Shown: positions 24,607 to 36,118 of the stretch, piece by piece
How positions within the stretch are numbered: the first letter of the stretch is position 1
Layout of the letters: the number at the start of each line of letters is the position of its first letter
Source: Cylindrobasidium torrendii FP15055 ss-10
Taxonomy: Eukaryota > Basidiomycota > Agaricomycetes > Agaricales > Physalacriaceae
Reading direction: 5' to 3'
DNA: 52,487 nucleotides
NCBI GenBank assembly: GCA_000934385.1
Contig: KN880600.1
Span: forward strand, 1 to 52,487
The notes under the pieces: generated by a model
Databases searched by the model: none
What the model saw: only the letters and a program-made list of their open reading frames with translations
Told to the model about the DNA's origin: nothing
Program-made: the position numbers and the translations under genes

Positions 24607-25468
24607 ATGGCCTCATCGTCCAAGGCGCCCGCGGACGACATTGAGAAGCTTCTCAACAGAGAAGCCAGTGCTTTTCAACGTGAAGTAGAGGTAGAACGTA
24701 TCCTAAAGGCGTTCAAGTTCAAGTGCGTGTGCCAGCCGTTTATTGTGCGCAGCTGCTGATCTGCCTCTTGCAGCGCGTATGAGATTCTGGACCTCGATGA
24801 GCGCGCTACTGCTGACGAAATCAAGCGCAAGTACCGCCAACTTTCCCTTTGTACGCCAATTATGCTTGCTCCTGCCCATGTGTACTCATTCAAACAGTTA
24901 TACATCCCGACAAGACACCCCATGCGCGCGCACCAGAGGCGTTCGACCTTTTGAAGAAGGTGCGTTTATTTCTTCAATCCAAGATTGCCATTTTATCGTT
25001 TATGCTAGGCCGAATCAGAGTTATCTGACACAGCGAAACGAGAAGAACTAGACGCTGTTGTCCGCCAAGCACGTATCCTCATCCTCAAGGCGCAGATTCC
25101 GCCTCTTCCTGTTACGATACATGAAGGGGACGATGCAGTCAAGGGAATGAAACCGCCGTTCCAAGAGCAGGTGCGCGCCAAAGCCAAGGAACTGCTTATC
25201 GAAGAGGAGGTCAGGCGCAGAACGGCGGTCAAGATGAATCTTGCAAACGAGGGCTTCGAAGCCAGGAAGAAAGATGAAGAGGTTGCGTCGAGGAAACGCA
25301 AGGCTGAGGATGAGAAGGCCTGGGAAGGTGCGCTCCCACGCTCTATGCCAGACACCCTCGCTAATGCCTATGATAGAGGGAAGAGAAGAACGTGTCGGTG
25401 GCTGGCGCGACTTCTCAAAGAACAAGACCAAGAAGAAGAAGAAGCAAAAGGTTGCAATCCTTGGTTAA
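24607..25468 (+). CDS. J-domain protein, SPF31/DNAJC8-like splicing factor
   Basis: Small nuclear co-chaperone, thought from homologues to act with the spliceosome. The start MASSS is followed by a charged helix and a J domain: AYEILDLDERATADEIKRKY, then the HPDK motif rebuilt across an intron (residues about 70-73). A long Lys/Glu/Arg-rich helix follows. The last intron, GTGCGC..GATAG, must be removed to give the family's REERVGGWRDF motif and a basic KNKTKKKKKQK tail ending at 25468. Retention would read on to a different C-terminus ending at 25509. No signal peptide. Length is about 220 residues. Homology is clear in the J domain and in the C-terminal WRDF motif. Confidence 0.88.
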
Positions 25469-26231
25469 GTAACTCTTCGTATCTTCATCCAGTATCCTGT
25501 GGCAAGTAGACTACTTATGTTCCTGTGTATGTAATAAAATCAATCATTGCCCTTAATTCGAAGAGGACTATACACACCTCATGCGCCGTGGAACACTGTT
25601 TCCCTCTAACCTCTCCAAATTTTTGTGCAACGAGCAGATCGTCATACTCACAAAATCAAAATTAGAACGAAGCAACCACGCTTATGAGTTAGAGACTCAT
25701 TGATTTAGTCAAGAGCTTACTTGTACCCCTCTGGGTCAGTGTGCAGATGCAAGCCACTTTCGTTGTTTGTTTACAAGAAACCCAAATTTGTGAAGGGACT
25801 GTGCAGTGAAATCATTGGTGAAGTTGTTGAGCATCGTACCTAGAGGCTAGAGTGACTGATTGCTCCCAACTACTGTCCTTACAATTGTAGTTACTTGCAT
25901 TATCGTGGTCGAAAGCCAACGGTAGATGTGAGCCGGCTAGCCCAATACCAACGTTGTTGATATTTTAGGGCGTCTTCCGACGTGGGAGGGCCTCGAGCTG
26001 CTGCTCTTCTAGAGACGCCAGATCGGGCAGGTTGTTGTTGTCCGGGCCGGCGGGCCGGCATAATATGAGATGCATTTATCGAGTTGTTCAATCCAGGTGC
26101 GCGGACATAGAGCAGCGTACATATATGAGAATGGTCGACAGTGGAAGAATTTGATTCAAAGTTTTACAACGCATTGCATATGAATCATTAACTAGTGCCG
26201 TGTACGGCTGGTGAACGGATAGCATAGACTT
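25469..26231. other. Convergent spacer, no gene
   Basis: Between the 3' ends of the J protein and GH55 genes. No coding signal seen; AT-rich in its first half. Confidence 0.5.
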
Positions 26232-29200
26232 TCAATGCCTCCAGAAGGTGACCGTATCCGCAAACCCATTCGCGTTCTTCTCGTATGACACAACCGGCTC
26301 TTGGTCAACACTTATCTGATACTGCACACCCACGGTATTCAGATTATACAAGAACACCTCTGAGTCCGAGTCTATGTCGACAACGTCGTTCTGGCTTGTA
26401 CGCGTCTTGATAGCGTCCTGGCTGTAATCACGGAAGAAGCTGTAGAAGCCCGCGCCTTTGAGCACACACAGAAGTTAGCCTCACTCAATACTGGGGAAGG
26501 AGATGTCTGTATACCGAAGATGTGGATGTCCTTTGACCGAAGCGTCCGCAGTGCCCACGAATGATTCGTTCCCGCTGGGAACGATGGGTCATTATACCCT
26601 TCGTGTATACCAAAAGGTGCCGGCGCCGATGGCACAGGTTGATAGTACGGCTGCATAGATGAACGAAGTGATAAGTGTAGAATATCCGGAAGGAGAAAAG
26701 GATCTCGTACGCTTTCCGTCTGCGCAAACCCGATGTAATGATCTTTGGCTTCGACAAGATTGTATTGGTATAATGTGTGGTGTTCCGCTAGAAGACATTA
26801 GTTTCAATCATCGTCTTGGACCAATGGACATCCATACGCCCAGTACCAATCATCCACACCGGCCCTTCGGACTCTGAGAGCACTCCCCGAGCGGCGTATA
26901 GGCTCATCTGTTTCTCGCCTGGCAGGTCAAGGTCGTGGTCTGCTAGCCAAATCCACGTTCCCTGAACACGGATTCAGTGTGAAGAACTCAGACAAGTGGA
27001 ATGCACGGTACCTCTAGGTATGCTGTCGAGTTCCGTGTAAGATGGAGCGACATGAACGCTGCCGATTGGTCGTACGGCGTCGCACCCGGGCCGCAGTTCT
27101 TCGATTCCAGGTTCGACCCAGCACCTGTGTCGCGCATAAGTCAATGGGGCCACAATAGCTGTTGTCCGTAGCTCACGCCCTCCAAGTCTAGAACATGTTA
27201 AACTCATTTTTGGTGAAGAGGCGCTGTTTGGTGCACATACATGATATGGGAGTCCCACATTCCCGCACTGGCTGGATCATCATCGTATCCCCTGGCGTTC
27301 CATTCCAAGACGATAGCGCCAGGCGCTTGAATAACGTCAGTCATCACACAGAGAGTATGCAAGCCAGTCGACTTGCCTGGGCCCACCGTCGAGAACAATA
27401 TGTCTGTAATTTCCACGACGCCAGTCTGCATTGACCCGCGCTCACCGACACGCACGACCACCTTTGGGTGGTGCACGTCTTGAAAGTTACTTCCACGGCC
27501 AGCAATGACCGACCAAGCTTCGCCAACCAAGCGCGTCCCAAGAGGGATGTTGATGGTCCGCGAAACGATGTACACTCCAGCGTCGAAGAATATGACGTTC
27601 TCGCGGGCATACTACATTGCCTCCATCAGCAACAACAATTTGAAAGACTAAATGAAAGTAGAACCCTGCGCAAGATATCCTCGATAGCGTTCGTATCGTC
27701 CGTCTTTCCGTCGCCCTTTGCGCCGTGGTCTTTCACGCTAACGAAGTACTTAACCGGGATGTTTTCATACTGCGGGTGCATTTTTCCGACGACGTTCCCA
27801 TTCTTGTTGAGCAAGCTCGTTGGCAAAGGCGGGGCGAACAAGTCTCCCTGCGCGAACCTGGCATTCGAGTTTTTCCCCTTGTAGATATTTCCTTGTCCCC
27901 AAGACTTGATTGTGGTCGTGCCATCCTTCAGACCAGCTAAAAGTACATTGCCGTCCGAGACAGCGACCGGGACGTTCTCCAGGGTGACGTTGTAGAGGAC
28001 GAGCGATCCAGCAAGGACGCCGTTCGAGCGGGCTGAGGACCGAATGAAGATAGGTGTGTTTCGTACGACGGCGTCAAGGATCGTCTCCGAGCCAACGCTC
28101 TGAACGCGCCCATTAGCATTAGGAAGACGCGTGTAGAAGTACACATGCCTGCGTCTCGCTTGTCCGTCCGCCCGTCTTCAAATCAAATCCAACTTCGCAA
28201 TTATCAATCTGGATGCCTTGGAAAGTCCAGCCTGTCGATATTAGTTATGTTGGGTGTTGGCATACAGATGGAGAGGGCGTACCCCAATTCCATATCCCCT
28301 GAAAGGCTGTCTTAGCGTTCTCTACCCTCACATTCCGGACAGTGAATCTAATAAGTTTTAGCCCAGTCTCATTGGAGTCACTGAAGTTCAAACGTACTGT
28401 TGATTTCCACCCCAAATCCCAAACTTTCCGCCGTGAAAGCCCAGGTCGCCCATGAATCCTCCACTACGGTGGAATTGAGTAACGGCCTACCAACACAATG
28501 ATGATGAGCTGTACCTCCCGTTCTCCATCCATATGCCTTGGTGGGCGGTATCTTTCTAGAAGATTAGCATTTGCTATGGACGAGGGCATAAAGCCCAACC
28601 GGATGCCGTGGACATGTAAATGTCGATATTCATGAGCGACGTCGCCTGTGCGACCTGCCAATGGATACCAGTCCCTTGAGACTTAGAGGCGGGAACGCGC
28701 CGAACGTCAATAACGAAGTTGCGGACGGAGCGAAAACTGTAGACAATGAGGTTGTCGACAAACGAACTTTGCAGAAATGAGCATACAAGTTGTTCTGGTT
28801 GGTATACCATTGCTTCCCACCGCCGTTTGGAATATACGGGTCCGCATCTATAGACGTTATTCACGGCTGACTCCAAGAGTTGCAGGAAACTTACCTATAA
28901 CGGCCATATCGTTGAACGACTCGTCCGCGAGTAGTACGGGTCGATTTTTGGCATCACCAATGAGCTGCGTGTAATAGTACGCAATGATGGCCTTCTTGAC
29001 AAGATATGTCCTGCCCCGCACGCGTTAAACATGAAATGGACGTCGAAAATGTCAATGGCTTTACCCTCGAGGGAAATAGACCACGGCGGGAACGATAGTA
29101 GAAGACCTCCAGTCTCCGCCTCCGCACCTGTTCCCAGATGAAATAGCTTGACTACACGAGCGTAAGCATGATATACTAGGCCATGCATTTTGAACATGTA

Positions 29201-29350
29201 CTTGATGGCGTCCGAGTCGTCCGTCGTGCCATCGCCCTTGGCGCCGAAATCTTTCACATTGCGAAAGACCTTGTAGCTAGGGTCTGGATTGAATGGGGAG
29301 GTACCTTGGTGCTTGATGGCCTCCAGCCAGAAGACATCGTCGGAAGACAT
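26232..29350 (-). CDS. GH55 exo-beta-1,3-glucanase
   Basis: Predicted to release glucose or short oligomers from laminarin-type beta-1,3-glucan. The hallmark of the family, two tandem pectate-lyase-like right-handed beta-helices, is visible as two FGAKGDGxTDD-type motifs: near the N-terminus (about residue 35) and about half-way. Other family segments are AISSGNRCGGG, AVVYFPRG, HWQVAQATSL, GFHGGKFGIWGG, ESEGPVWMIGTG and TFWRH at the end. The gene is broken by many introns (more than ten); splicing restores continuous homology over roughly 750 residues. The N-terminus MSSDDVFWLEAIKHQG begins right at the conserved domain and shows no signal peptide. No upstream signal-coding exon was found, so the protein may be cytosolic or leave by another route, or the true start may be missed. 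Confidence 0.92.
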
Positions 29351-29967
29351 GATAGATCCTTGGGAATGATGATACTCGTCCCTGGTGAGAAGGACTGACT
29401 CCGTTATGCAGGGTCTTGACTCTTTTCAATGAAGCAGGGGGGGGATTCGCGGCTTATTTCGGTAGATGTCAGAGAACGAATGAACTTTAAGGACCCCAAC
29501 TACTAAGTCGGAACGCGGGTTCTGCGTGCACCCACTTGTCAGCAAACCTTCGGTGAAATGGGGGTTAATCTTTCCGAACACAAAGAAGTAAAGGCAGCTA
29601 TAATCGATGACACTCGGGATGCTGGGAAGATGAAGGTAAGAAGAGAGTAACTGCGGCGTATGCCGAGCATGAAATCAGTGGCGTCGGTGTATTCGAACTT
29701 CGCATTTTGCACAATCTCCCAAATCCCAAGCATCCGCGGCGCATAACAGATTCATTGCAGTGTCACATCCTTCCTTCTACAGCTTACTACAGGTCATTAC
29801 AGGATAAGTATAAAATACGCAAAGAGAAACACCGGGCAGAAAAGGACAGCGACGGAATAGGTATAAGAATGGCGGTTGCATACAAGTAGCAATCTTTCAA
29901 AGGAAAGGAAAGGACATCCGACCGCGCAGCAAGCAGATTGAGCGAAAAAGAAACGAAAAGAGGTACA
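29351..29967. other. Upstream of GH55, no gene seen
   Basis: 617 bp that must contain the GH55 promoter and the 3' flank of the SDR gene. An eight-G run lies near 29438-29445 and an AAAGG purine run near 29898-29914. I looked here for an exon encoding a signal peptide for GH55 and found none that is convincing. Confidence 0.45.
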
Positions 29968-31646
29968 TCAGAGTGCAGGCCAGCTTCCCTCCGCCTTCCA
30001 GGTGTCTATACACTCCCTGATCGTGTCGTGGTTGTACTTGGGTTTTCGCAGCTGGTATCCAACCACTGACTTGATCTTGTCATTGCTCATCCCGACGACA
30101 ATCTTCTCCAGCTGGTACTTGTCCATATAGGCAGAGAGAGGAGTGTTCGGCCGCGGTGGATTGGACCTCAAGAGCATCTGTGTCCAATGGCCAACATGAT
30201 CCTCGTTGATCTCCTCGACAATATCATCCTTGATGTTGAACGTTGAGCCAACCTTGAAGAGAGCGTTCTCGATAAAGTTGAAGAACTCGAACTGGGTGTT
30301 GAAGAACGAGGTTGAGATTTGCCCAATCTCGAGGAGGGTCGCCTGAGAATCGTCCACCTGATGCAAGCGTCATGAGAGGATGTACAGGCTGATGTATGAG
30401 AAGAAACACACCAAGTTGAAGAGGGGAGCAGTAACCGTCTTATCTGCTGCAGGCATGCCCTCTACCTCGGCCACCTTTGACTTGTCGTTATGGAAGGGAA
30501 TTGTCTCGCCAGCCTTGTCGTTCGCGGCCGCCCTTCCCAACGGAGCTATCCACTGTGCACATGCAAACATGCCCGCAGCAACGTCCTCGGAATGTACGGT
30601 GTGGTTCGGTTGCTTTCCGGGGGACCATCTACGCAGGATTCGCTTTGAGATGTGTGTGACAAAGTGTAGGAGCAGCTTACAGTGACTTCATGGGTTTCTG
30701 CATGTCGCCATACACAGCAGCGACAGTGATAAAGGTAGGAATGATGCCAAAGTTGATGTAGGGCCCGTAGCCCAGGCCAGCACGCACAATAACCAGATTG
30801 AGGCTGTAGAAGGTAATCAGAAAAGAGGACCAAATGCCGGGCGGGTAAACGCACTCTTCGATGTTGGCTAGTATTCTCTGCGTCTCGTGCCACCATGTCC
30901 CGCAGGTGCCGTTGGGTTTTGGATCCTGCTTCTCGTCGAACGGGCCCTTATCCGCTGTCTTGTAGTATGGCAATGAGAGCCGTACGTACGCCTTGACTTT
31001 ACGCTTTGCCGCCTCGGTGCCTAGCAGGCGTGCAACATTACAGGTCGTTGTTATTTGGATCTGTTGAGACATGGTCAGCCCGAAAAGTCAAAGTCCTGTA
31101 GGCTCAGGGCACGCACCATTTCTGTCCGATCCTGACGAACCTCACCCGTTAAATCGAAGACGTAATCATATGGCCCATGTCCCTCTGGGGGATCAAACAA
31201 GGATGGAATTATAGCTGCACAGATCATAAGGAGGACGCGCCTACGCAGGCGTAGGGAGGGACGTACATTGGTTGGTCAGGTTAGCCTGCTTGTATTCGAT
31301 TTCTGGTTTCTTGAGGATTTCGGGGAATTCAGCGCCCAGATAGCTAATTTACGCGTTCATGAATGGCCAAATACGATTGGAGAGGACGCACGTTGTAGGA
31401 GGGTGTACGGAGAATTTATCGACGATTCGGATATGCTGAGCTAGCGCGTGAGGATGGAGACGGTTGCTGTACACGTTGAACGGACCGAGACGAGGGGCGC
31501 GCCATCCTTGGGGACAAGGTAGCTAGCCAAGGCGCGGGAATACGTGTTGAGGCCGCCTGCAGATGGGTCGGATGAGCGTTCGGTGCGGGGATTTGGCACA
31601 GAGCGGACGCACCAAAGACAAGGACACTAGGCATCTTCTCCGCCAT
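29968..31646 (-). CDS. SDR/PRISE-like NAD(P)-binding reductase
   Basis: Probable extended short-chain dehydrogenase/reductase, resembling the PRISE (progesterone 5-beta-reductase/iridoid synthase-like) proteins common in agaricomycetes. The start is MAEKMPSVLVFG. The first intron joins to GGLNTYSRALASYLV, so the classical TGxxGxxG dinucleotide loop is not evident. Later segments are YDYVFDLTGEVR, NVARLLGTEAAKR, LNLVIVRAGLGYGPYINFG and a SPGKQPNHTVHSEDVA segment, typical of the family's middle and late strands. The C-terminal DDSQATLLEIGQ segment runs to stop 29968. At least six introns; the second donor is uncertain. The reaction is unknown. No terpene or polyketide gene adjoins it directly. 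Confidence 0.75.
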
Positions 31647-32377
31647 GATAATATAGCCCGCAAATTAAGGCGAAAAAGAGGATGTTTGTTCTGCGACGGG
31701 CCGCGCAAGGAAAAGGATAAAAAGTGGAAAGAAGATGAACGTTCTGGTCAAGCTGGTAAGTATGTGATCGGTGACTAAGCCCGCGATGCCCATCTGATGC
31801 AAGGCGACTGTATGCAGGGATGAGCAGTGCTGAGCATGTGGCAACCGTATACGTATAGCACGACGAGTAAAAAGTAAAATGGACCGCGGTGTACGAGGCA
31901 AAGTTGTATCTCATCCGCCCTGCCGGACCCACTTTTCCCATTGTTCTCTCCAGAAACGAAACACCGGTATCAAGCGTATCTTTTGGCTCAACGTTCAACG
32001 CCTGCCGCCGCCTACGGGTCTCGATAGCAATGGTTTTATTACTAAATCATTTTCATTCAGTCCACTCGGCAGTTCTTGATTTACAGTTTCGAGGGGACAG
32101 AATCAAGGTTACTGGGTTGCCTTTGCATAAAAATGGCCGGAAACAAGCGCGAATCATTGTTCTCAATGCTGATAACACGAGTTTACACAGTGCGCCTTTA
32201 GAGAGCAAACACAGTCGTTTGTCCGTCGCCAAAATGGGGGTCCGTGACGTCGATGAACAATGGGACTCGGCCATTGTTCATGAACACGGTGTGACTCCGT
32301 TCGATCTGAGCTTGAATACGCAAAGGGGAAAAAAGGCTGGTTCAGTATTGTCCGAAGTATGCGGAGGTTCCAGACAT
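31647..32377. other. Spacer between SDR and 3-HIBDH genes
   Basis: An open plus-strand frame (31889-32422) overlaps the antisense end of the dehydrogenase gene. It lacks a good start, codon support or family match, so I treat the region as non-coding. Confidence 0.45.
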
Positions 32378-33606
32378 TCACACGGACACGGCCTGCTCAT
32401 ACAGATATTTGTATACAGCTGAAAAGTCCTTGCCACCCAACTCAGGTCTCTCCTTCACGACCTGTGCATAAACCTCGGCCGCCGCTTTACCTAACGGCAG
32501 AGGCGTCGACGTCTCTTGACCAACCTCGAGTGCAAGGCCCATATCCTGCAGCTGTTAGCTGGTATGTCCAGATGCCGTCTTGTCGACCACCGACCTTGAG
32601 CATGAGGTTCGTCGCGAAGCCCCCGTCGTACTCCCGTTCACATGGAGGAGAAACGTCAGCAAGTGCGCCTGGAACAGGATTGTTTGTCGACACGCTCCAG
32701 CAGTTCCCCGTGCTCGATCCAATCACGCCTGACAACACGGCGGGGTCGAGGCCGAGCCGCTGCCCAAGCAACAGAGCCTCTGCAGTAACAATTTGTTGGA
32801 CACCCAGCATGAGCTGCCGAATAAACACAAAGCTTTCGAGGGGTAAAAAGCACTAGATCGACTTACGTTGTTCGCAATCTTCGCTCCCAGACCCGCACCG
32901 CTGGGTCCACAGTGCACGATACGCTTTCCCATCATGCTGAGCGTGGGTTCAGCCTGTCGGAAATCTGCCTCTGTCCCACCGACGAGGAACGAAAGAGTGC
33001 CAGCTTTGGCCCCGGTCACACCTGTGGTAGTAGCCGTGCAGAATCAGCGGTGGTCCTCTTCTTGCGCCCATTAGACGGACCTCCTGAAACGGGTGCGTCT
33101 ACCATTGCGACGCAGAGATCCTTCATGCGAAGGGCCACCGCTTGAGATGCCTTGACATCGAGCGTCGTAGAGTCGATTGCAAGGCTTTCGCCGGCAATTT
33201 GGGGCCCTAGGTGGACAAACGCAGGCATAATGTGCTCCTCATACACTTCTCGGACTTGTGGCGTCGAAGGCAGCATTGTAATAAGCGTCTTCGCAGAAAG
33301 GGCTGCTCTGGCGCGAAATGAAAAATGATGGGAGAAGTGTGAGAAGAGTACGACCTACTCTCCAGGCGTTTCTGCGATGGACACATGCGCCCCAGGGAAC
33401 TGTCCTGTGAAATTGGAGGCAAACTTGGTCGCGTTGTCTTTCAACGCGTCACAAACGATGAAGTGTGCATCTTTCTCCTGTGCGAAGGTCTTCGAGAAGA
33501 GATTGTACGCCATTTCGGAGCCCATTCGTCCCAATCCGATGAATGCCACTGCCTTTCCCCGCATCGCTCCAAGCTGGCTCAGTGGGTTCAGAATTCGAGC
33601 AGCCAT
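32378..33606 (-). CDS. 3-hydroxyisobutyrate dehydrogenase
   Basis: NAD-dependent mitochondrial enzyme of valine breakdown, oxidising 3-hydroxyisobutyrate to methylmalonate semialdehyde. The start ATG 33606 gives a short basic N-terminus that could target mitochondria. The Rossmann motif is VAFIGLGRMGSEMA. The beta-hydroxyacid dehydrogenase signature appears as the substrate loop DAPVSGGVTGAKAGTL, followed by GAGLGAKIANN with the catalytic Lys. The GG segment GGKDFSAVYKYL is near the end, and stop TGA is at 32378-32380. Four introns restore the frame, including one that splits SGG/VTGAK. About 345-350 residues, a normal length. It is divergent from the arrestin-like gene across 574 bp. Confidence 0.92.
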
Positions 33607-34180
33607 GGTCAGAGTTAAGAACGAAGGAACCTCCACTGCGCCAGCTGGAGATCCGTGCTTGCATTCAGTCAGCTGGACTACCTTTTACGTAACTCACAGC
33701 GCCTCCCCCGACGCCGACGCCGTGGCGCGCGCCGACAAAAGAAAGATGTCGGAGATTATTTATGTGGGGAAAAATACCAAAGATAAAGCGGGGAACGCGG
33801 GGGAGTCCATTGCATCCAGAGGCGCCTCGAGAGGAGAAGCATCGCATTCCCACGCGATGCAAAGCCTGGACACTCGGACCGGGTCCCGATCAGTGGCGTT
33901 GTCCGGTCCAGGCCGCCTTGCCAATCTCTCGACCCACCATCTCGTCCCGATGTCACTCAATCGGAGCTATCACAATAACCCAGCCCGTTTTTCTCCGTGC
34001 CCAGGTCGACAGCTGTCCAAAACCATGATTGGCTGTAACCCCATCTGTGGGTCTCATTCTAGGCATGTTGTGCCTTTGCAAGGCCGCTCTTGCCTCCGCT
34101 TATAAGATAGAAAAGGCGGATCTTGTCTCTTTCTTTCATATTTCACTCTCACTCAAACTCCCCGCCATCTAACCATCATC
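33607..34180. promoter_or_regulatory. Region between divergent 3-HIBDH and arrestin-like genes
   Basis: Holds both upstream regions. A TTATAAG element near 34099-34105 lies about 75 bp before the arrestin-like start. No coding frame is supported. Confidence 0.5.
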
Positions 34181-35681
34181 ATGGATCCCGAGCTCGACGT
34201 TCCACTTGACATCCAACTTCCCGCTTATGAGCTCGATGTTGTCGAACGCTCTCCAACATACTCTGAGCGCCCGGGGCTCTCTGAAATTCGCCTTCATCCC
34301 GAGCCTCTATCACCCAATCCCTCCTGCTCGACCCAGCACTGGCGCTGCGAAACCAAGCACATGAAGATTGACCTTGGCCCACATATATGGGGCCTCAGCT
34401 CGCCAAGCTACGGGCAGAATGGGACAGTCGTCGGGTCCATTCGTCTTACTGGTCAGCGGCTCAACATCGAGCAGCTCAGCGTTACCGTGCGTGTTTGAGA
34501 TTCTTGGCCTAACCAAGCTTTCTCACCTCCTGTCTTGCAGTTCGAGGGCCGTCTCACTACATTTCGCCCGTATTACGGCCCAAATAGCGACACAGCAGCG
34601 ACAGTCGTATCTCACACTGTACAGTTGTACAGCGCATGCACAGGCGTTGCTTTCCCTTGGGACAAGGAGCACCACTTCTCAATGCCCATTCCCTCCGAAG
34701 TCAACACGCCAGGTGGATCAACTGTACCCACACCTCCCTCCTACAATTGCTACTTCTATGGGTCCGCTCTCGGACTGGCATACTCTATCAAGATTGATCT
34801 TGTTCACAAGAGCAATGGAATTCGCAAGCACGAATCGTGCGTCAACATGTTGTGCACATTTCAAAGTACTGACCGGTCTTTCAGGAAAGTGATACCCGTG
34901 TATTATCTCCCCAAGTCCCGTCCTACAGAGCCACAGCTATCTACTATTCCACGACCAGCGCGCCTACAGGACGACTCACCATTATACCTCTCATGGCTCG
35001 ACAAAGTGCACACGACACCCGTAATACCTTCCTGGCCAAGCCGATGTAAGCAGAGCCTTGAGCCGTTCGAGAAGAGCATCTTCGTGCGTTTCTGGCCTAA
35101 CTCTATGACCCATGTTGCTCACTTCTTCCTAGCTTTCCCTCCCCGACCCTCTCGTCGCCTGTTCTGGCGACAACCTCCCATTCGGCATCAGCCTTATATA
35201 CCCAAGCGACCCCGCCTTAGCCAAAATCCTCACACGTTGTATCCGCGTCACCCTCGTCAAACGCATCCTATTTGGTCCTCGACGACGCCTGCTTGGCAAG
35301 TCCGACGACACCGAGTCTGCACACAGCGAGTGGGTGCTCGATACCGGCGAGCTCAAATCCCAAAACGAATTCGCCGAAGGTGTCCGCCTCTTGCGCGGGT
35401 TTGTCAAAGTCGGTGGACGCGGAAGGGAGGCATCATGGCACGTCGACTGTACCGGTGTGCAATACCTCCTCAAACTATCCATTGTCCCACCAAAGCATAT
35501 GGCGTGCTATATTCCGGTATTCAGCGCAGAGGTGCCCGTGGAGGTGACAACAGACCATTGGGATCCGTTGGCGTACAGGGAAGAGTCGTCACTGGACGGC
35601 ATACCGACGCCTGCCATTGGGCTCGCGTCTGATCCCAGTGCGAATTGGATAGGAACGTCGGCATATGGATCGGTGGTTTGA
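34181..35681 (+). CDS. Arrestin-like protein
   Basis: Probable cytosolic adaptor of the arrestin fold, a family that in fungi links ubiquitin ligases to membrane transporters. It starts with MDPELDVPLDIQLPAYEL, typical of the agaricomycete group. The N-terminal half has the beta-strand pattern GSIRLTGQRL, FEGRLTTFRPY and CTGVAFPWDKEHHFSMPIP. A GLAYSIKIDLV strand precedes a linker, and the C-terminal half (ISLIYPSDPALAKILTRCIR, LKLSIVPPKHMACYIPVF) resembles arrestin-C. About four introns. There is no clear PPxY motif beyond a PSYNCYFYGSALG loop. Homology is inferred from strand order, not from a catalytic motif. Confidence 0.75.
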
Positions 35682-36118
35682 CCTGTCGACTGGTTTTGGA
35701 TTGGCATCAAGGGTTTTAGGGTCCGGGGACACACATTATTATTGTATTATCATATCGCATTATACCACATAACTATAGCAAAGTACGAATTCAAGGATAC
35801 CCACAATATATGGTTCAACGTGTCTGTAAAACTCAAGTGTCTTGTGACATGAATGCGCCAAAATGTTATGATACTGGCAATCCAGTGAAAATACTGAAGT
35901 GAGCCCCGCACGCTCATGGAAGTGACATGTAGCCCAAACTTAGTTGGACAAAGCATCTTCGGGATCCGGACCGCGCGCATACATCGGGCTCTGTAGTGAT
36001 CTGCGAGTTCACGGAGCTGCGCTTTGGCCTTCTGCTACCACCACTCGCGCCTTTTTCTTCGTCTCTACCATCGCCTCAAACGCTGCCAAATGAAACTCTG
36101 AGGATTACGGATTACCTG
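35682..36118. other. Spacer, no gene
   Basis: 437 bp between two plus-strand genes; nothing recognised. Confidence 0.5.

Noticed and set aside
31889..32422. 177-codon plus-strand open frame
   Set aside because: Opens at GTG, overlaps the 3' end of the 3-hydroxyisobutyrate dehydrogenase gene and has no recognisable domain.
34535..35632. 365-codon plus-strand open frame
   Set aside because: Starts in the arrestin-like frame but then runs through introns into a different frame with no homology; spliced frame is better supported.
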